Positions 49,413-63,560 of a stretch of 64,000 bases of DNA are shown here, piece by piece (positions within the stretch are counted from its first letter, which is position 1; each line of letters starts with the position of its first letter). This DNA comes from Struthio camelus. Lineage: Eukaryota > Chordata > Aves > Struthioniformes > Struthionidae. Below the pieces are notes generated by a model. That model saw only the letters and a program-made list of their open reading frames with translations. It ran no database searches and was not told where the DNA came from. The position numbers and the translations under genes were made by a program. The stretch lies in assembly GCF_040807025.1 (NCBI RefSeq), contig NC_090982.1, positions 49,955,112 to 50,019,111 of the forward strand. The letters are read 5' to 3'.

Positions 49413-52400
49413 ATAGTAACCTTACCTTAGGACCACTACATGAAGCTCAGGAGAGACCCAGAGCCAATTACTAAGTATTGTGGATACAGTTAGGTTGTGA
49501 CAATTAGCCAGAACAATCCTCAGCCCTGTTTTATTTGGCAGTAGAGACATCTAGAGACCTCTTTTGAGTGCACCCTCTTGAGTAATGCAAAGATTGGAGA
49601 AGATTTGGAGGGGTATTCTTTGGGCATTGTGCCTGCTGTCCAACTGTATAGTCTACTAAGCCTTATAAAAGACAAGGAAAAAAATCATCCACAGGCTTAA
49701 AAATGCCTGATTTTTAAAACTCTTTTCCTAACCTCAAAACTGACTCAGCTGCCACCCAGTCTAAGCTAGACATTGGACTTATATGAGAATCTTCACTTCC
49801 ATTTTTGAAAGAGAGGTTTCCAGCTTTCAAGGACATACTAAAGTAGACTAAGTTGTATTTGTTTTGTAAGAATTATCATCTTTAATTCAGACTTGTAATT
49901 TTCAATTCTGTGGCCAGGTAATACAGGAACATTCTCCTGTGATCTGCAAATGAATAGTGCAGCTTCATAAGGCCCTTCTGAACTATTTGAGGGTAGATGT
50001 GGGTGTAGACCAACCTGGGGGGCACTCTCTTGGGCTTTGTTTCCTTAATTGTTCTTAATGCATGTAGACAGCATTCTGAATTATGCTTATTTGAAAGTAT
50101 GAAACAAAGCATGAATCCATTCAGAAAACAGTAAATGATTTCTGATTTGTTTGCAGGTTAGGCAGGAATATTAGCTGATTTTTATCTTTATATTATCAAT
50201 CAGAGTATCTTAACTAGAGGTGGTGATAAGCAAGCAACCAACATTTGGACCATTTTTGCCAGAAGTGAAAACTGAAATGGATTAGAAAGAATGCAATACA
50301 AGAAATCTGGAGTAAAACAGTACTTCTGCTGTACTTACACATAGAGGACAAGTTCCTCCAATGAATTTTGATCAAACTAATTTTACTTCATACTGCACAG
50401 TTTCACTCCCAAGGTAATTCCATATGTGCTTGAATATGTTTTTCTGTTGCTTATTAAATTATACACAGCTAAGAAAGACTATTGCCATTAGGATGTTTAT
50501 GTTTTTATTACAATTTTTGCTTTTATTACTAAGAAATACTAAATGAAGCTTTGTTAAAATTTAAATTAATTTGAAATAAGAGGACAATCAAAGACCTGTT
50601 GCAAGACCACGTTTTCAGATGATCTCTTTGATCTCTCTCATATGAATGTTTATTTGTTCCATGTTATTACTGCTTGTTTGAATGGCATTCATTTTTGTCT
50701 GTTTTGTCTTTTGCAAATGTCGACACAGCTAAATTTGAAATAATTTTAATCTACTGTTTCTTGGTATTAGATTTATTGAGATATCTAATCATATTATCTT
50801 ATTATTTCATGAGTTTCTTATCTGAATCATGCAGTCTTTTATTTGTTTGTCTCTCATTCTTCCATCCATTTGTTCTAATCCATTTTATTCCTTAACTAAG
50901 AAATATGTAAGATAACACTTTCTTTGAAAAACAAATTGCAATAATATTACCACAGAGAAATGTGACTTTCTTTTTTAGCGCCTTCCTGAACACTATATCC
51001 ATAAGGCCTCACAATTTTAACCCACAACCCTAAGAATCATCTTCGCATTTAAACTTAATCATAAGCTATACAGGTAATTTGCACTGTACTTGAAGTAGCA
51101 AGTTTTATGTGATTATATCAGTGTGAGTTCTTGATAGCATTAATTTACTGCTGTGACACTGCAAGAATACCTAGTGCTTTACATCCTGAAAACGTTGCCT
51201 CTTGTCTCTGATAATTAATACATTCTATAAGGAAGTGCACTTAAGGTTTGTGAAATCAGGTTGGTATTCCCAAATAACACTACCACTTTGAATCTTCTCC
51301 TTCATAGGAAACAAAGAGATATCTTCTGTTTTGACTGTTTTTTAATTAGGTCTTAGTGAGGGTTTTTTTGCTCTTAAAGCAGATATTTTCTGCTGGACTA
51401 TTTCACTGGAGATAAACTGTTACCTGTCTTTCTCATAAATGTACGTACAACTGATGAAAATTTTCCTTATACCTAAATAGTTTGTTGAAGGGGTCATGCT
51501 GTGACCCAGCAAAAGCGTACTTGGGAAGCACCATTTTTTGTGATTTTTTTTTTAATTATTTAATGGGTTCCAAATATGCTAGATATTTTCCTAACACAGA
51601 AGTAGACACAAATTCCTACAGTCTTCTGAACAGAGAAAACAAATTCTGTCATACCCTGAAAAATATGTAATCTAAAAAACTACAAAAGCTACCGCTCTGT
51701 GAGAAGCGCTATACTAATGGTGATATTACAGGACTGGATTTCTATCGTCTGAGCAGCTGTCCTTCTTGCAGTCCTCTTTGGGAATTTCTAGATACAAAGT
51801 GAAGCAAAAAAATTGGGACACAAGTATTGGTCACACATTAAAAAAAAAAGTCAATAATGAGAGAGGTGGGGGAAGGAGGAAAAAAAAAAAGAATCAATTA
51901 ACATGCCTTTTTCTCCCTAACTTTGCTGCTCTCTTGAAGTCCTAGATGGATTCTCTACTCTGTTTACATTATAAGGCTTGTTGATTTGTTATTCATTTCT
52001 GAATGGATGCTAATTGATATTGATCTCAATGCCTTGTTTATTATCATTGTCTAGGGAACAAATTATCCTGAGGGTGGTACATCTGGAGTGAACCACGGTC
52101 CTGGAGGCAGAATCAATATAAGAAGGAAAATCTGAAAAATATGGTAGTGCTTTGAAGCACATTGTAGTTAGGAAAGATTAATTTGGAAGGCATGTATTAA
52201 GATCTAGGAACAGGACATCTACTGAGAAATGTTAATGATAAGGGGTCTAACAGATATTGGGGACAAAGAGGAGGAGAAAATACTAATGGCTGGAAGTTGT
52301 CTCCCCTCACTCACTGTGCTGGAGCACTTGGCCTGTCTGGCATCACAGGTGCATTCGGAGTGAGGCTGGGCTTCTTTATTTGCTCTGTAGCTCTGCAACT

Positions 52401-54848
52401 ACACCGCATAAGCAAGAATGTTAGAAAAAAGGCACAGGAGTCAAAGCTCAACTTTATGCTGAAGTAGATGAAACTTCCCAGCATGAAAGGGTGTTAAAAG
52501 ATGTTCAGCAGAACCGTGTGAGCCCTCTAGCTGTGCTGCTTTGATGCATCATTCCTTGCTGGGTGTTGGGGTATAGCCTTGCTGTACCTGGGACTTAAGG
52601 TAATATAAAGGAGAAAATACATGGCAAGCTCAGCATGGGTGGAGATGTTGGTCTCATGTTGGGTCTCTAACATTTAGCTTAGATGGCTCTCTAACACTTA
52701 AATATATTCCCTTGGACCAACCACTACCCTGAGGTACCGACTCTTGCCCCTTTGGGCAATTTCATGGCTTCTTAAAAAAAAATGAACCAGTGGAAATCCC
52801 AGTCAGTCAGAACAGCACCACTTAATATTGTTTGTTTCATCCATTTTACATTGTGGCTTGCAGGGAAAACAGGCCAAGAAACGAAAAATCACTGATTTCT
52901 CTTCTACTTGCTAACTTTTTTTCCAGGAAGAAAGATACAATGCAGGGAAAGGTATGAAAATAATATGCCAATCAACATAGCTCAAAAAGCCTCACTGGAC
53001 AGGAAGGAGACTTCGATCACGCATGGAATTCTTCAGTAGAGTTAATTTTCTTTTCCGCACATTGCCTTCCTTTTTTTGAGCCTTCAGCACTACTTTGTCA
53101 TCCTTTCAACAAACATAAAATAAAGTAAATTTAAAATATTATTCTGCATATTTCCAGATCAACCGCAAAGTAAAATCAAGTTATGACTAGCCAAATATAT
53201 GCTTAAAACAGCAATACTAAATTTGTGGGTTATGCATGTTACCTCTGAAGTGTTAATTATAGCATGGATTTTGCATACTATGTTTTCAGCAAAGACGGAA
53301 ACATTTGTCTTTGTTACTTGAAGGAGAATTGTAGATGAAGTTCAGCTCAGAACACAGTGCTGACACTGCAGACCTGCGTTTGGAGGGCATAGCTGAGGCT
53401 TGAATGGGCATGGGCAAATAGCATGCAATACCTCCCACTTGGGACACTGATTATACTGCTAACTATAATCAAACCTTTGAAAGCTGAACACTGAATACAC
53501 GCTCTGGAGGGGTTCTTCTCTAATCATGACTAAGAGAAAACTATGGTGAGAGTGCATGCCATATACATTTATATAAATTAAAATTAGGGGAGTAGACAGT
53601 TACAGCAAATTGACTAATACTCAACAGAAACATAATTACATGTCTGGGCTATGTTGACCATGTTTAGGAGTGATAAGACTGGATAGTGAGGGAAACACTG
53701 TGACCTGTGTCACTGCAGTGTCTTTGTGCATGTGAGAGGCACTTCCATGGAAAGCCACTTACTTTTGTGGCTGGATAAATTCTGAAGCAGGCTGCTCCCA
53801 CGCCAGAGTCAATCAGTGTAATCAAAGCAAAGCCTTCATTGGAGAGTGCTAAGTATAATGGAAAAGAAAGTAATATATTTACTGAGCAGTAATAGAATGT
53901 TTTCTAATAACACTCAGTTTGAAGTATTGCCAAGTCTTTCTTAAGGAGTAATGGAAATGCTACGTCAGTATGAATAAGAAAAGATGATTTTCTCCAGCAA
54001 TAAAATGAATGATAGAATACTTTATTACTGTTGCCAGAAAATTTATACTGACAAGTATACCCATATAATTCATTGCATGACAAAGAACATTGTATTGTCT
54101 TGTCAAAAAAAAGGATTATTTTAATTTAAGATGAATTGTACTTTACTAGCTGTACAGACTTCATAGATCATAGATCTGAGTAATGAAACTGATTTAAAGA
54201 AAACAGCTAAGACACGACTTTAACAATTACCTGATTAGAACAACTTAGTCCTTGGTTGGGGTTGTTAGCATTTTGAAGAAGGGCGTTTGCAGGAGCTGAT
54301 TCATTTTACAGAATGAGAATACCTTCCATAATATCAGGCTTTAAAGTTTAAGTATACCTCAAGGTATTCCAGTTACTTCACACACAGGAGGGGAAAAATA
54401 ATTCTGTCATCCTCTGCTCTGTAAGAATTGTTCTAGAAAATTACGGTCCTCCTGGAGACATTTTAATCACTCATTTTATCTGAATCATGTAAAGCTTGTT
54501 ATTAATAGAAATAACTCCTCAAAGGGTCTCACTCTGTTAAATAGAATAGGGCTGAGTCAGTGCAGCACACATTAGTATAATGACATGACATGTAGAAATG
54601 GAACTAGTTTCATATCTCTCACCCACAGGAAAGCGTGATCTGAAATCATTTCCATGGAGGATGAACAGCACCTTAGAAATCACTCATTTTGTCATTTAGG
54701 GATGGTTCTGTTCTCACTTAGGTTGAAGGGATCCCAGGGAGTGTTGCCCTGGCATAACTGAGAGCGTTATTTTGTACAGAGCTGATTTCAGAGCTCACTA
54801 AAAATCCAGGGGAAGAGTGACAAGTATAGGGGAAGCATTTAGTAAAGT

Positions 54849-54864
54849 AAAAAAAAAAAAAAAA
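54849..54864 (+). repeat. A16 homopolymer
   Basis: Sixteen A, followed after gat by a further run of about nine A. No SINE or processed-gene body is recognisable upstream. Confidence 0.88.
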
Positions 54865-57301
54865 GATAAAAAAAAACAGCAAACAAACATCTTAAAAGGA
54901 TGTGTTTCCTTCCCAGAGGACCTCTTCTGCTAGCTCAATGATTGCACCAGAAAAAAAATCGAGAGAGATGGGAGGCTCAGCGCAATAGAAGTCTTAAAAG
55001 ACTGACCAGAGTGGATAGTTTTCTCTTTTTCTTGATAATTTTTGCTTAGAAAATGCAAGTATAGAGTAAATTTTAATTTATTTGATAAAGTGCTTAGCTG
55101 CTTTCCTTCCTCCCCTTAAGACAGAAAGGCATGCTGGAATGAAAGCAACTAAACATACTGGTACAGTAATAGCTATTTTTTTTTTTTGCACATTTTGATT
55201 GTCAGAATCTAATGAGAAACAAAATATATCCATAATCCTTAAAGGTTCCAAATCACATTAAGCTTGATGCAAATTAGCTTAAAATAGGATTGGATATTTA
55301 ATGGTATCCATTATGATAATGAGAAAAGCCATAAAACAAAGTGGAAATAGGCAGTTACTCTGTTACATTTAACAAGTAGGACATACAAATTATTAAATTA
55401 ATGCAAGCTCACTGAAGTTGTTAAATAAGAGGGTTCATTTCTGAAACTATTGTTGTTGTATCTTAAATGTTTATGTGTAGGATTTTTTTTTCATTTTTGT
55501 TGATATTGATAGTCTTTCCAATGGCAAAAGTCAAAAATAAAAAAAAATGCCTCATCTTTAATGATATTATGAAAACCGGAGGGTTTCCTCTAACAAAAGA
55601 CAGGCTGTCTGCTCACTGACAGCAATCTAGCTAGGCTGATCAGGTACCTGTTACCAGACTGTGTGCCTGGATTGTGATTAACAAAACCTGCCGGTGGGGA
55701 TGTGCATCTCCATTTGCATACTTTCTAGAGAGCACCAAAGCATTTTGAAGTCACTACCGCTACTGACATAACAGTATATTTTATAGCAGAGAAAGTTACT
55801 GCAATAAGCCAAATTTGGAGTTCCACCATTTCAAGAGAGCCATAAAAACAGAATGGCAACTGAATTTGAAGTTTCTCCCAAATTTTTCGGTAAGGGTTTA
55901 ATTCTCCAGTGTATCATACATACAAGTATTTAAATCCCGAGTTTATTTCACCTGGAATTTTTTTTCTCCGTCCTCCAGCTAGATGTTCTTTCTCATCCGG
56001 GGAAAGGCCAGAATGGGGTTTCTGTGGGATGCTCAAATACTGTGGCTTATGTTTCATGGCATAATAGAAAGACAACGTCTGATCTGGAAAACTATAGAAT
56101 GACTGGTCTTACATTTTGTATCGCCTGATCAGAGCCTTCTGAGCATATCCTAAGTTTTATGACTCAAAGATAGGTGTTATGAAGAAAAGAAGGGAGGAAA
56201 GAGCAGAAAGAAACAATATGCAGTTAATGTAATCTAGTCCGTAAGTAGTTTTACAAGGCTATGGTCCTTCTGTGGCAATGGAACACCTAGCTCACGGTCA
56301 GTGATTTTAATTCCACTGAAGCCCACCTGTCCTTACTTTTCATGAACAGCCACGTTAAATTGATTAGTACTAGATTAATTTTTAAAAGGGAGAAGGGTTT
56401 GAGTTGTAAGATAATTTTTTCCCATCAGACCTAAAACTGCAAGGGAAAATTGAAGTATTGAAGCGCTGATATACACACAAAGCCTATCCAGCTGCAACAA
56501 AATGAATTCAAAGAGGGAGTAACTTTGGTTTTGAATTTTGCTGAGGAGGAGAGACAGTGTGGGATGCCAAGTATTAAAAGCTGTATTTCTTAAAGATGAT
56601 ATATATTTAGGGAGAGAGAGTTCCAGGGCAAAGTGATAAAAGCTAAGTTTATGCAAACTGAAGATCAGATCCTCAGCTGGTAGAAACAGTAGTAACAGCA
56701 AAAGCATTAGCAGCAGTAATTATACAGTCATTGCACCTAGACAGGATTATCCTAGATAGTATTATCAAAAGGCAAGTATCTCCCATACAAACAGAGAACA
56801 AAAACATAGAACAAAAGAACTAAACAGTCTGAACGTTCCTTGCTTGAAAGCGCTCACAATCCAAGTATGAGGGAAGAAGCAAATGATGAATACAGACATA
56901 TAAAGGAATTCAAGGAAACAATAAGCCAGAACCGATCATCATGATAGCCTCATCAGAGACTGTACGCAAGCTGTTTAACCACGGCAAGTCTTTGTAGACT
57001 CTGCTCCAAAAGAGGGTGCTGAGAAAGGATTTGAAGGAAAATCATAAAGGCATTTATGATATCACAGATATTCAAAGACTGCAGACTGGTTAGTGAGTGC
57101 TGGGGTGGAGAACTACAGTCGTATTCATTTGAATAGACTGCTATTCCTTCATGTTAGCAGAGGCTCTGACATTGAAGTACAAATGAATATAAAAATGCTT
57201 ACAATATCAGTGTTGCTTTCTTTCAGAAATCCAGAAGATACTCTTCTAGCATAGGATTATGACTTTTTTTTACTTAAAAGAACTCCACATATAAGTAAGG
57301 G

Positions 57302-57317
57302 TTTTTTTTTTTTTTTT
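57302..57317 (+). repeat. T16 homopolymer
   Basis: A run of 16 T in unique sequence. Confidence 0.88.
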
Positions 57318-58102
57318 GAAAGATCTGGCTTTCCCATAGCTAAGTCAGAAAGGCTGAATTGCTGTAATACCATATATTATGTTACTGGGCTTTAACACCT
57401 ATCAGGCAAAAGTCAATTCCCTTCAATCCCTAGACATGGTACTTGCACTGAAGAAGAGTTATTAATCTGGTGCAAACAAGTTTCCTACAGACCAGGAGTC
57501 TTCTGTACCAGCATGTAGCTTTAAATATTAATTGAGAATTTCAATCCTGTTTCTGTGATTCTATCACAGGTTGAAAATGCTCATATTCCCTTTTTTTTCG
57601 GCTGAAAATATTATGCTCCAAGTTCACATGCCCAAAACTGTTCTAACTCCTTTCCAATATTTTCAGATAACACAAGAGTTTTTGGTTGGTTCATAAAATT
57701 TACAAGAGGTATGTGCTTCTCATCAGCTTTCTCATGCAGTATAACTCTTTCTCTGTATAAAATATTAACCAGCACAACCTTTAGGTTTAAAGGAGATATT
57801 GATTCTACAATTACCTCTGTTCTCGCAGTAAACATTCTGGAGATCTCAAGTATTCATTCCCAAACACGTTGTTTCCACCGCAAAAAGATGGTATGCAATC
57901 ACCACGCATAAAGTAAGACCCTCTGGGCAAATCATTACAAGTGCAGACTAGAAGAGACTTTTGATTTAACACCTCATGTTGATATGATGTGATCGTTAAA
58001 ATTATAGAGTTCCTATAGCCAAATTTAAATAAAGACACCAAAATCTACATGCAGGTTCTTTCATACATCCAAATTACTTCTGCAGATCCAGGTGTAAACA
58101 AA

Positions 58103-58142
58103 ATTAAGTCCATATATTTTTGATTAAGTCTATATATTTTTG
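58103..58142 (+). repeat. 20-bp tandem duplication
   Basis: attaagtccatatatttttg (58103-58122) is repeated at 58123-58142 with one mismatch (c to t). Confidence 0.92.
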
Positions 58143-60949
58143 AGCAGTGTAGCCACCTATGATTTTCTCAACAGAAATAATTCCACAGCAGCTGGTAAAA
58201 GGTTTAATTGTCCTAACACACCAGTTTCTATTTCTCCTATCTTTATTACAGACATTCAACTTCCATTAAACTCCAGCCAGATTTTCCCTTTTATTGTAAT
58301 AAGCACAATCAGTTCTTAATTAATTACTCCAGCAGCACTCCTACCTCTTACAAACCACAGCTGGGTGGAGAGTAGGGTTGGGGGATGTGAGGGCTGCACC
58401 TTTGCATGGCTCTAAAGCTACCCAGACCAGGGCACGTGCTACACAGCACAGGTCAGCCAAAGTCCTGAAGGCGCACTCCTCTCTGAAGCACTTGAGTTTG
58501 CCAAACCTGCAGTCAAAGATTAGATTTCAACTTTTACATGGATGGCAGACCGAGCTCTAAAACAGTCAATTCAGGCAACAGTTATGGTGCTGCTGGAGCC
58601 AAGCCCCTTGTCTCCAGGCCACCACACAGCTAGACGGGTTCTTTTCAAACCTAACACAAGCTTTAGCCCCATCTTTGACAGGGATGTAGATATGCAAACA
58701 GCTGCTAAACAGCATAGAGAGGAAATGCTCTTTCTCTCTGAGAAACAGCGGAAGGAAGACATTTGTAGAAATTAATACTTCCTAGGCATTCACGTTTCTG
58801 CTATCACTTTGCCAGGATTCAACATTTCTTAACTTTTGATGAAAAGGGACTGTATTCTTTCAGAGACAAAGTGTTTGTGAGTGCTTTAAAGAAAATATCC
58901 ATTTCCAGTCGTAAGTACCTCAGCTGTATTTCAGTTCAGTTTGAGCCAGATGCTCTTCATCAAAAGGCTGATTTCCCGATAGCATTTTAATAGCTTTTAA
59001 AGAGGAGGAGATTGTATCTCCTGAAAATACAGTATCAAATTTGTTAAAGGCACTTGTTTTGCAAGAAAGCCGTCCTTTCTCTCCTAGATTCTGTATCATT
59101 CCTTCCTATCACTATTTAACTGGACACACCACAAACCCAGCTACCAAAATAGTTATAGGGTTTAAAGGCAATGGTCATAAATTAGATCACACCTGCAAAT
59201 CAGGTAATTGTAGCTTATACCCTATTACTCCTCTTCCCCACTTTTACCAGCTGCACCAATCTTATCTCCCTAACAGATGAGTACTAATTTTTGAGGTCAG
59301 TTTTTTAAAGAGTGGAAGACAAAATTTCTAAGGTTCAGTCAAAAATATATTTGTCAGTTTTTGCTCATGTCTTCTTTAAAGTGTCTAGGTCGGGTTTGTA
59401 CTTATCGGAATTCTTTGTGACATTTGCCATCAGGTGCAGGAACTAGCTGAACTTTGGATAGAAGGAGCAGCTTACTTTTAAGCAAACTAACTTATTTAAA
59501 TGTAAAGAGGTCAGCCTACCAAGAGATGCCTAGAAGCCAAATACTGCTTAAGGGCTGCTTACTGTGCTTAAGAAAATTAAAGCAGAGTGACTCTACATAT
59601 AATTCAGTGAGAAGTCTCTATCGCTCTGTCCATTTCCTATCCTAGCTAGACACCATAGGTGTGCTTAAACAGGCAGGAAATATCACTGTAATGATGGCAA
59701 ATAAACCATTCCCTTGTGCAAGCCACTCTCTCTTATGTATGATCTTACTTTCACCCTGCATAAGTTGTTACAGATAGATTTGCCTTTGCCTGGAGGCTAG
59801 AAAACTTGAAATAACCAAAGGGTTAGATTAAGTATGGCACATCCTTATACCCAATGGTATGCAAAGTTATTTTATGCAGCCTTCAGAAAACTGCCTCCAG
59901 CACTTGAAATGTTGGCCAAGTTTGGTTTTTCTCACACGCTGTAGGGGTCAGGCATTTTTCACGTTCTCTATCAAGGAGAGGTTTTGGCCTCCTTTGTGAC
60001 CAAATTAAATATGAATCATTTTCCTCTATTTGCCCTTTGTATTCTTAATTTTCTTTGCGCAGATTAGACACTTTGTGTGGGAATTTGTTCAACTGCTATG
60101 GGATCTGGTTCAGCAATGATTTAAAAGGCAGAGTCACCTATTTCTAGTTACTCATCTTTCCTATTTATAGACTAAGAGCTTTGCTTACAAACTTTGTTGC
60201 TAAATTTTAGGAACTTTAAATTCTGATGTCTGCTTGCAGCTCAGGGACTTTGCCTAAGCCGGTTTTTTCCTTCTGTTCCTAGGCAATTGGTCTAGCTGTC
60301 AGCACATTGCCAGGTAGCTAGGGCAGCAGCTAGCATCTCAGACAGCTTCTTAATGAAAGACCCATGCTGATCCTTCTATTTATGCATCAGATCATTGACT
60401 GATCTAGGAGTCACCCTAGACCTGCAAGGTACAGCAGGCTTGTTTTAATCAGCCGGAGCTCCCAGCAATGAGTAGATAGTGTTCACAGTGCAACGGCCCT
60501 CTGACATGCTGCACACAGGGCCACTTTCTTCAAATATACAGCACAGTTGCCCCAGACTACGTGTGTTTAAAAATGGAGATTTCTGAACAAAGCTTTTGCA
60601 CCAAATAAAACCTTTAATCAGAACTATGACATCCACAAACAGGTAAGCAGAGAACATACCAGGGGACATGCATCCCAAACCTATTTTCGGTCTTCAACCT
60701 TTAGTGGGTAAATCCCAGTGGCATCTCCTAAAATAGGGTTTTAGAAGAAATAAATGCAGTTATGCATCCTTATATCTTTATGCTGAGGCTGAAATTGATT
60801 TGATTGCCTTCAATTCAAACATGCTTTTTTTTTGCCATCATGGATATAGATTACTATTAATACAAAAGAGAAACTTTGGTCTACAAGTAGCCCAATAATT
60901 CTATCTTTTCAAGACTGTTCATTAGGGAATTTACTATATTTTCATGTTT

Positions 60950-60990
60950 CAAATGTGTGTGCATATATACATAAATATGTGCCCGTGCAC
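60950..60990 (+). repeat. Interrupted TG/TA microsatellite
   Basis: atgtgtgtgcatatatacat followed by aaatatgtgcccgtgcac. A short degenerate simple repeat. Confidence 0.55.
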
Positions 60991-63406
60991 TTTTCTCTCT
61001 CTGCTTCTCCATATCTACACTTGGAGAAATATTTGCACTTGTCTGCAACTTTATTCACCCTTTGTTGTGATAATGATTATGCTAGAAGTTTGTCCCACAT
61101 ACTAGTTCCCTGGTTATGCTTTATATATAACAATTGCTTATGGAATTGTTCTGCTTTGTTTTAATTTTTCTGCCTTCACCGAGGCTCCACTTGAATGTGG
61201 TGAAACTTTTGCCTCACTGATACCAGTAGTATTAACTTCACTGGCACAGGGACTAATCTTCTGTACCTGAACTGAAAATGTGAGCTATCTTCCTTAGACA
61301 CTCTACAACTTTTTTGTTCATTATGCTATACTAAGCAAGCAGTAAAATCCCGTTAGGCTCCCGACATGAAATAGTGCTGCTCTGGAGCTAGCTTGATCAC
61401 TGATTTCAGTGACCCTCAGATTTCACCCTCTATTTTAAACCCTGGAGCTTATATTCACATCTCAGTTGTAAACATTTATACATTCACCAGGGACTGAAAC
61501 CAAAGGGCTGAGCCAGCAGTACTTTAAGGCTTCAGAAACCCTCTCAGTGGATCTTACAAATTTCCATTTGGCTGGAAGAATCTGAAAATTACACCATATT
61601 CATAAAAGGAGCATATAGCTTCTTTGAACCCAAACTCATTAGTTAATAGAAGTGACCAGCTGACTAGGACTTATAGCATACCTAAACACTGAGGATTAGA
61701 CCTCCTGCTGAGAGTTTACAGCAATATTCAAATTTATACAGAAATGTATTTTTTAAACCAGGCCTGTAAAAACCTATGTATATTTGAACAGAAGTCTAGA
61801 AGTCAGGAGATGAACTTAGTTTAAGATATGACAAGAATATTACAATTTTTTTTAAAATAAAGAACAAATATACAGCATGCTTTTTTTCTCAATGTATGCT
61901 ACCTGTATTGCCTTATGCTTTTCCCTGACTTCATATTTCATGTCTCCGTGGGGCACAGATTGGTTCCGGTCTGTGTTTGTGTAAAGTCTAATACAATGGA
62001 CTTTTAGTGGTTAACCTGTAGCTGCTACCACAGTCCAACAAGAGTCTCTTACTAACATGAGACCCTCCCAGTTCCTAAGGTACATCAGACTTCCTCCTGT
62101 GCTACAGCATGCATAAACAAAAATAAGTTTCAGCTGAAAAAGGGCCTTTGCTAGGAAGTGGGGAGATAAAGTCTTCTTTGAACAGAAGCCTTCCTCCAGC
62201 TGTAAATGCCTGCTCAGCCTCAGTGCTTCACAGAGAAACAGGGGTGGTCAACCACACACACAGACATAAAACCTGACTTTTAATGCACAAAGGAAAAAAG
62301 TTGCTATAGCCTTTCTGGCATTCCTCAATGATATATACTCGGTATAGGGCTAGAAACATGAAAAAAAGAAGCAGAGCAAGCAGCCTGCCAGCAATGTCCT
62401 AGAAGCAGGGCTGAGATTTAGAAGCCAGCTCTTTGCAGGAACCCGGCTCTGATTACCACCGATCCCGCTGAAGCCAGTTCAGGGAATTGTATGTAAAAAT
62501 GTATAAAAGTATGGTATATTATAAACCTGTTGACGTTACCTCATCAAAATTTAGATTGCAGCATTTTTCCAGAAAAGCAAGGGGAAACCCCAGTCTCTAT
62601 CCTTATTTGATTAGTACCCTCTCTCCAGTGTTTCTTTAGACTAATCGCTTGTACGGATACATTTTCTAACAGTACTTACTTCAGTCACTGTTAAATTGTT
62701 TCATACTTCTTCCTTGATTTTTTTTCTTCCTTCTCGGAACACCAAAAAGAATGACCAATTAGTTTCATATTCTGGAGGAAAAAATGGAATCTGAGAACCT
62801 CTGTGCCATCCGCCTGAAGCAAATTTGCACTGTTGAGTTATATCAGAGGATTTTAAATTTGAAGTAATGGCATACCCTTGACCACAGCAGCATGAACAGC
62901 TCTGCTAGAATTGCAAATGATTTTATGTACATGTTGGCAGCAAAACACTATTGATATCACAGTGTAAAAAGCGAATATAAAGTAGTGAGTAACTTGTTGC
63001 TACTGTCAATCACGGTTGTTTGTGGGTTACGATCAGGACAAGAGTTTGGATATGTAACATTGCTCCGAGAAGGGAACGTGGAGTAGAGAATACTAGACAG
63101 AGAAGGGAAATGATCGATAAGAAATGCTGCCTGAAGCCATTAAACAAACATCAGCAAACTGAGGAAATCTGTACGGATAAAATGACAAATCACTTTCATC
63201 ACAGTTTGTAGTTAGTATTTATGGATTCAGAAACATGGATAGGTAGATTTATGTAACGCCATTTATTAAGGCTCTCATTTTCCTATCTCCTGCGCAGCAC
63301 TGCTGCAATATGTCATATTTCAAGGTAGTTGTTTTGCACTCCCAGCTTTTCATTTAAATTAGCAACGCAAGTTGCGACTTAATTATAACGATGACACACA
63401 ATACCT

Positions 63407-63560
63407 CTGAGGGGTTCCCTCAGCACAAAAGGGCCAATCCGGCATCCGCAGACGACCTGCAAGGTTGTCCGCTTGGCAGCGTCACTGCCGCGGCGTTCAA
63501 GGAGACGGGTCGCGCCCGACCTCCTGTTGATTTAACCACAGACTGGTAAAAAATTCCTCG
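63407..63560. promoter_or_regulatory. CpG-rich segment, candidate regulatory element
   Basis: This is the densest CpG cluster in the window. About a dozen CpGs fall between roughly 63438 and 63520, including ccgcggcgttc and gggtcgcgcccgac, in a genome segment otherwise poor in CpG. It is preceded by a perfect 7-bp stem, 3-nt loop hairpin (ctgaggg/ccctcag, 63407-63423). It is too short for a classical CpG island, and no TATA box, transcript or coding exon was recognised. CpG retention suggests hypomethylation or young GC-rich sequence. A regulatory role is an inference. Confidence 0.35.

Larger units (their letters stand above)
49105..63406. other. Long unique AT-rich non-coding stretch
   Basis: About 14 kb with no recognised gene, RNA or clear interspersed repeat. 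Between 51671 and 56374 there is no open frame of 60 codons or more on either strand, reflecting high stop density. The longest frame is 110 codons (56375-56707, minus), Leu-rich and unrecognised. Short homopolymers and one 20-bp duplication are listed separately. Segments at 55230-55470 and 55600-55770 look like candidate conserved non-coding DNA, but this cannot be shown from one sequence. Confidence 0.5.

Noticed and set aside
57545..57575. ttctgtgattctatcacagg, resembling a CR1 3' tail
   Set aside because: Only the tail-like word matches. The preceding sequence does not resemble CR1, so it is probably coincidence.
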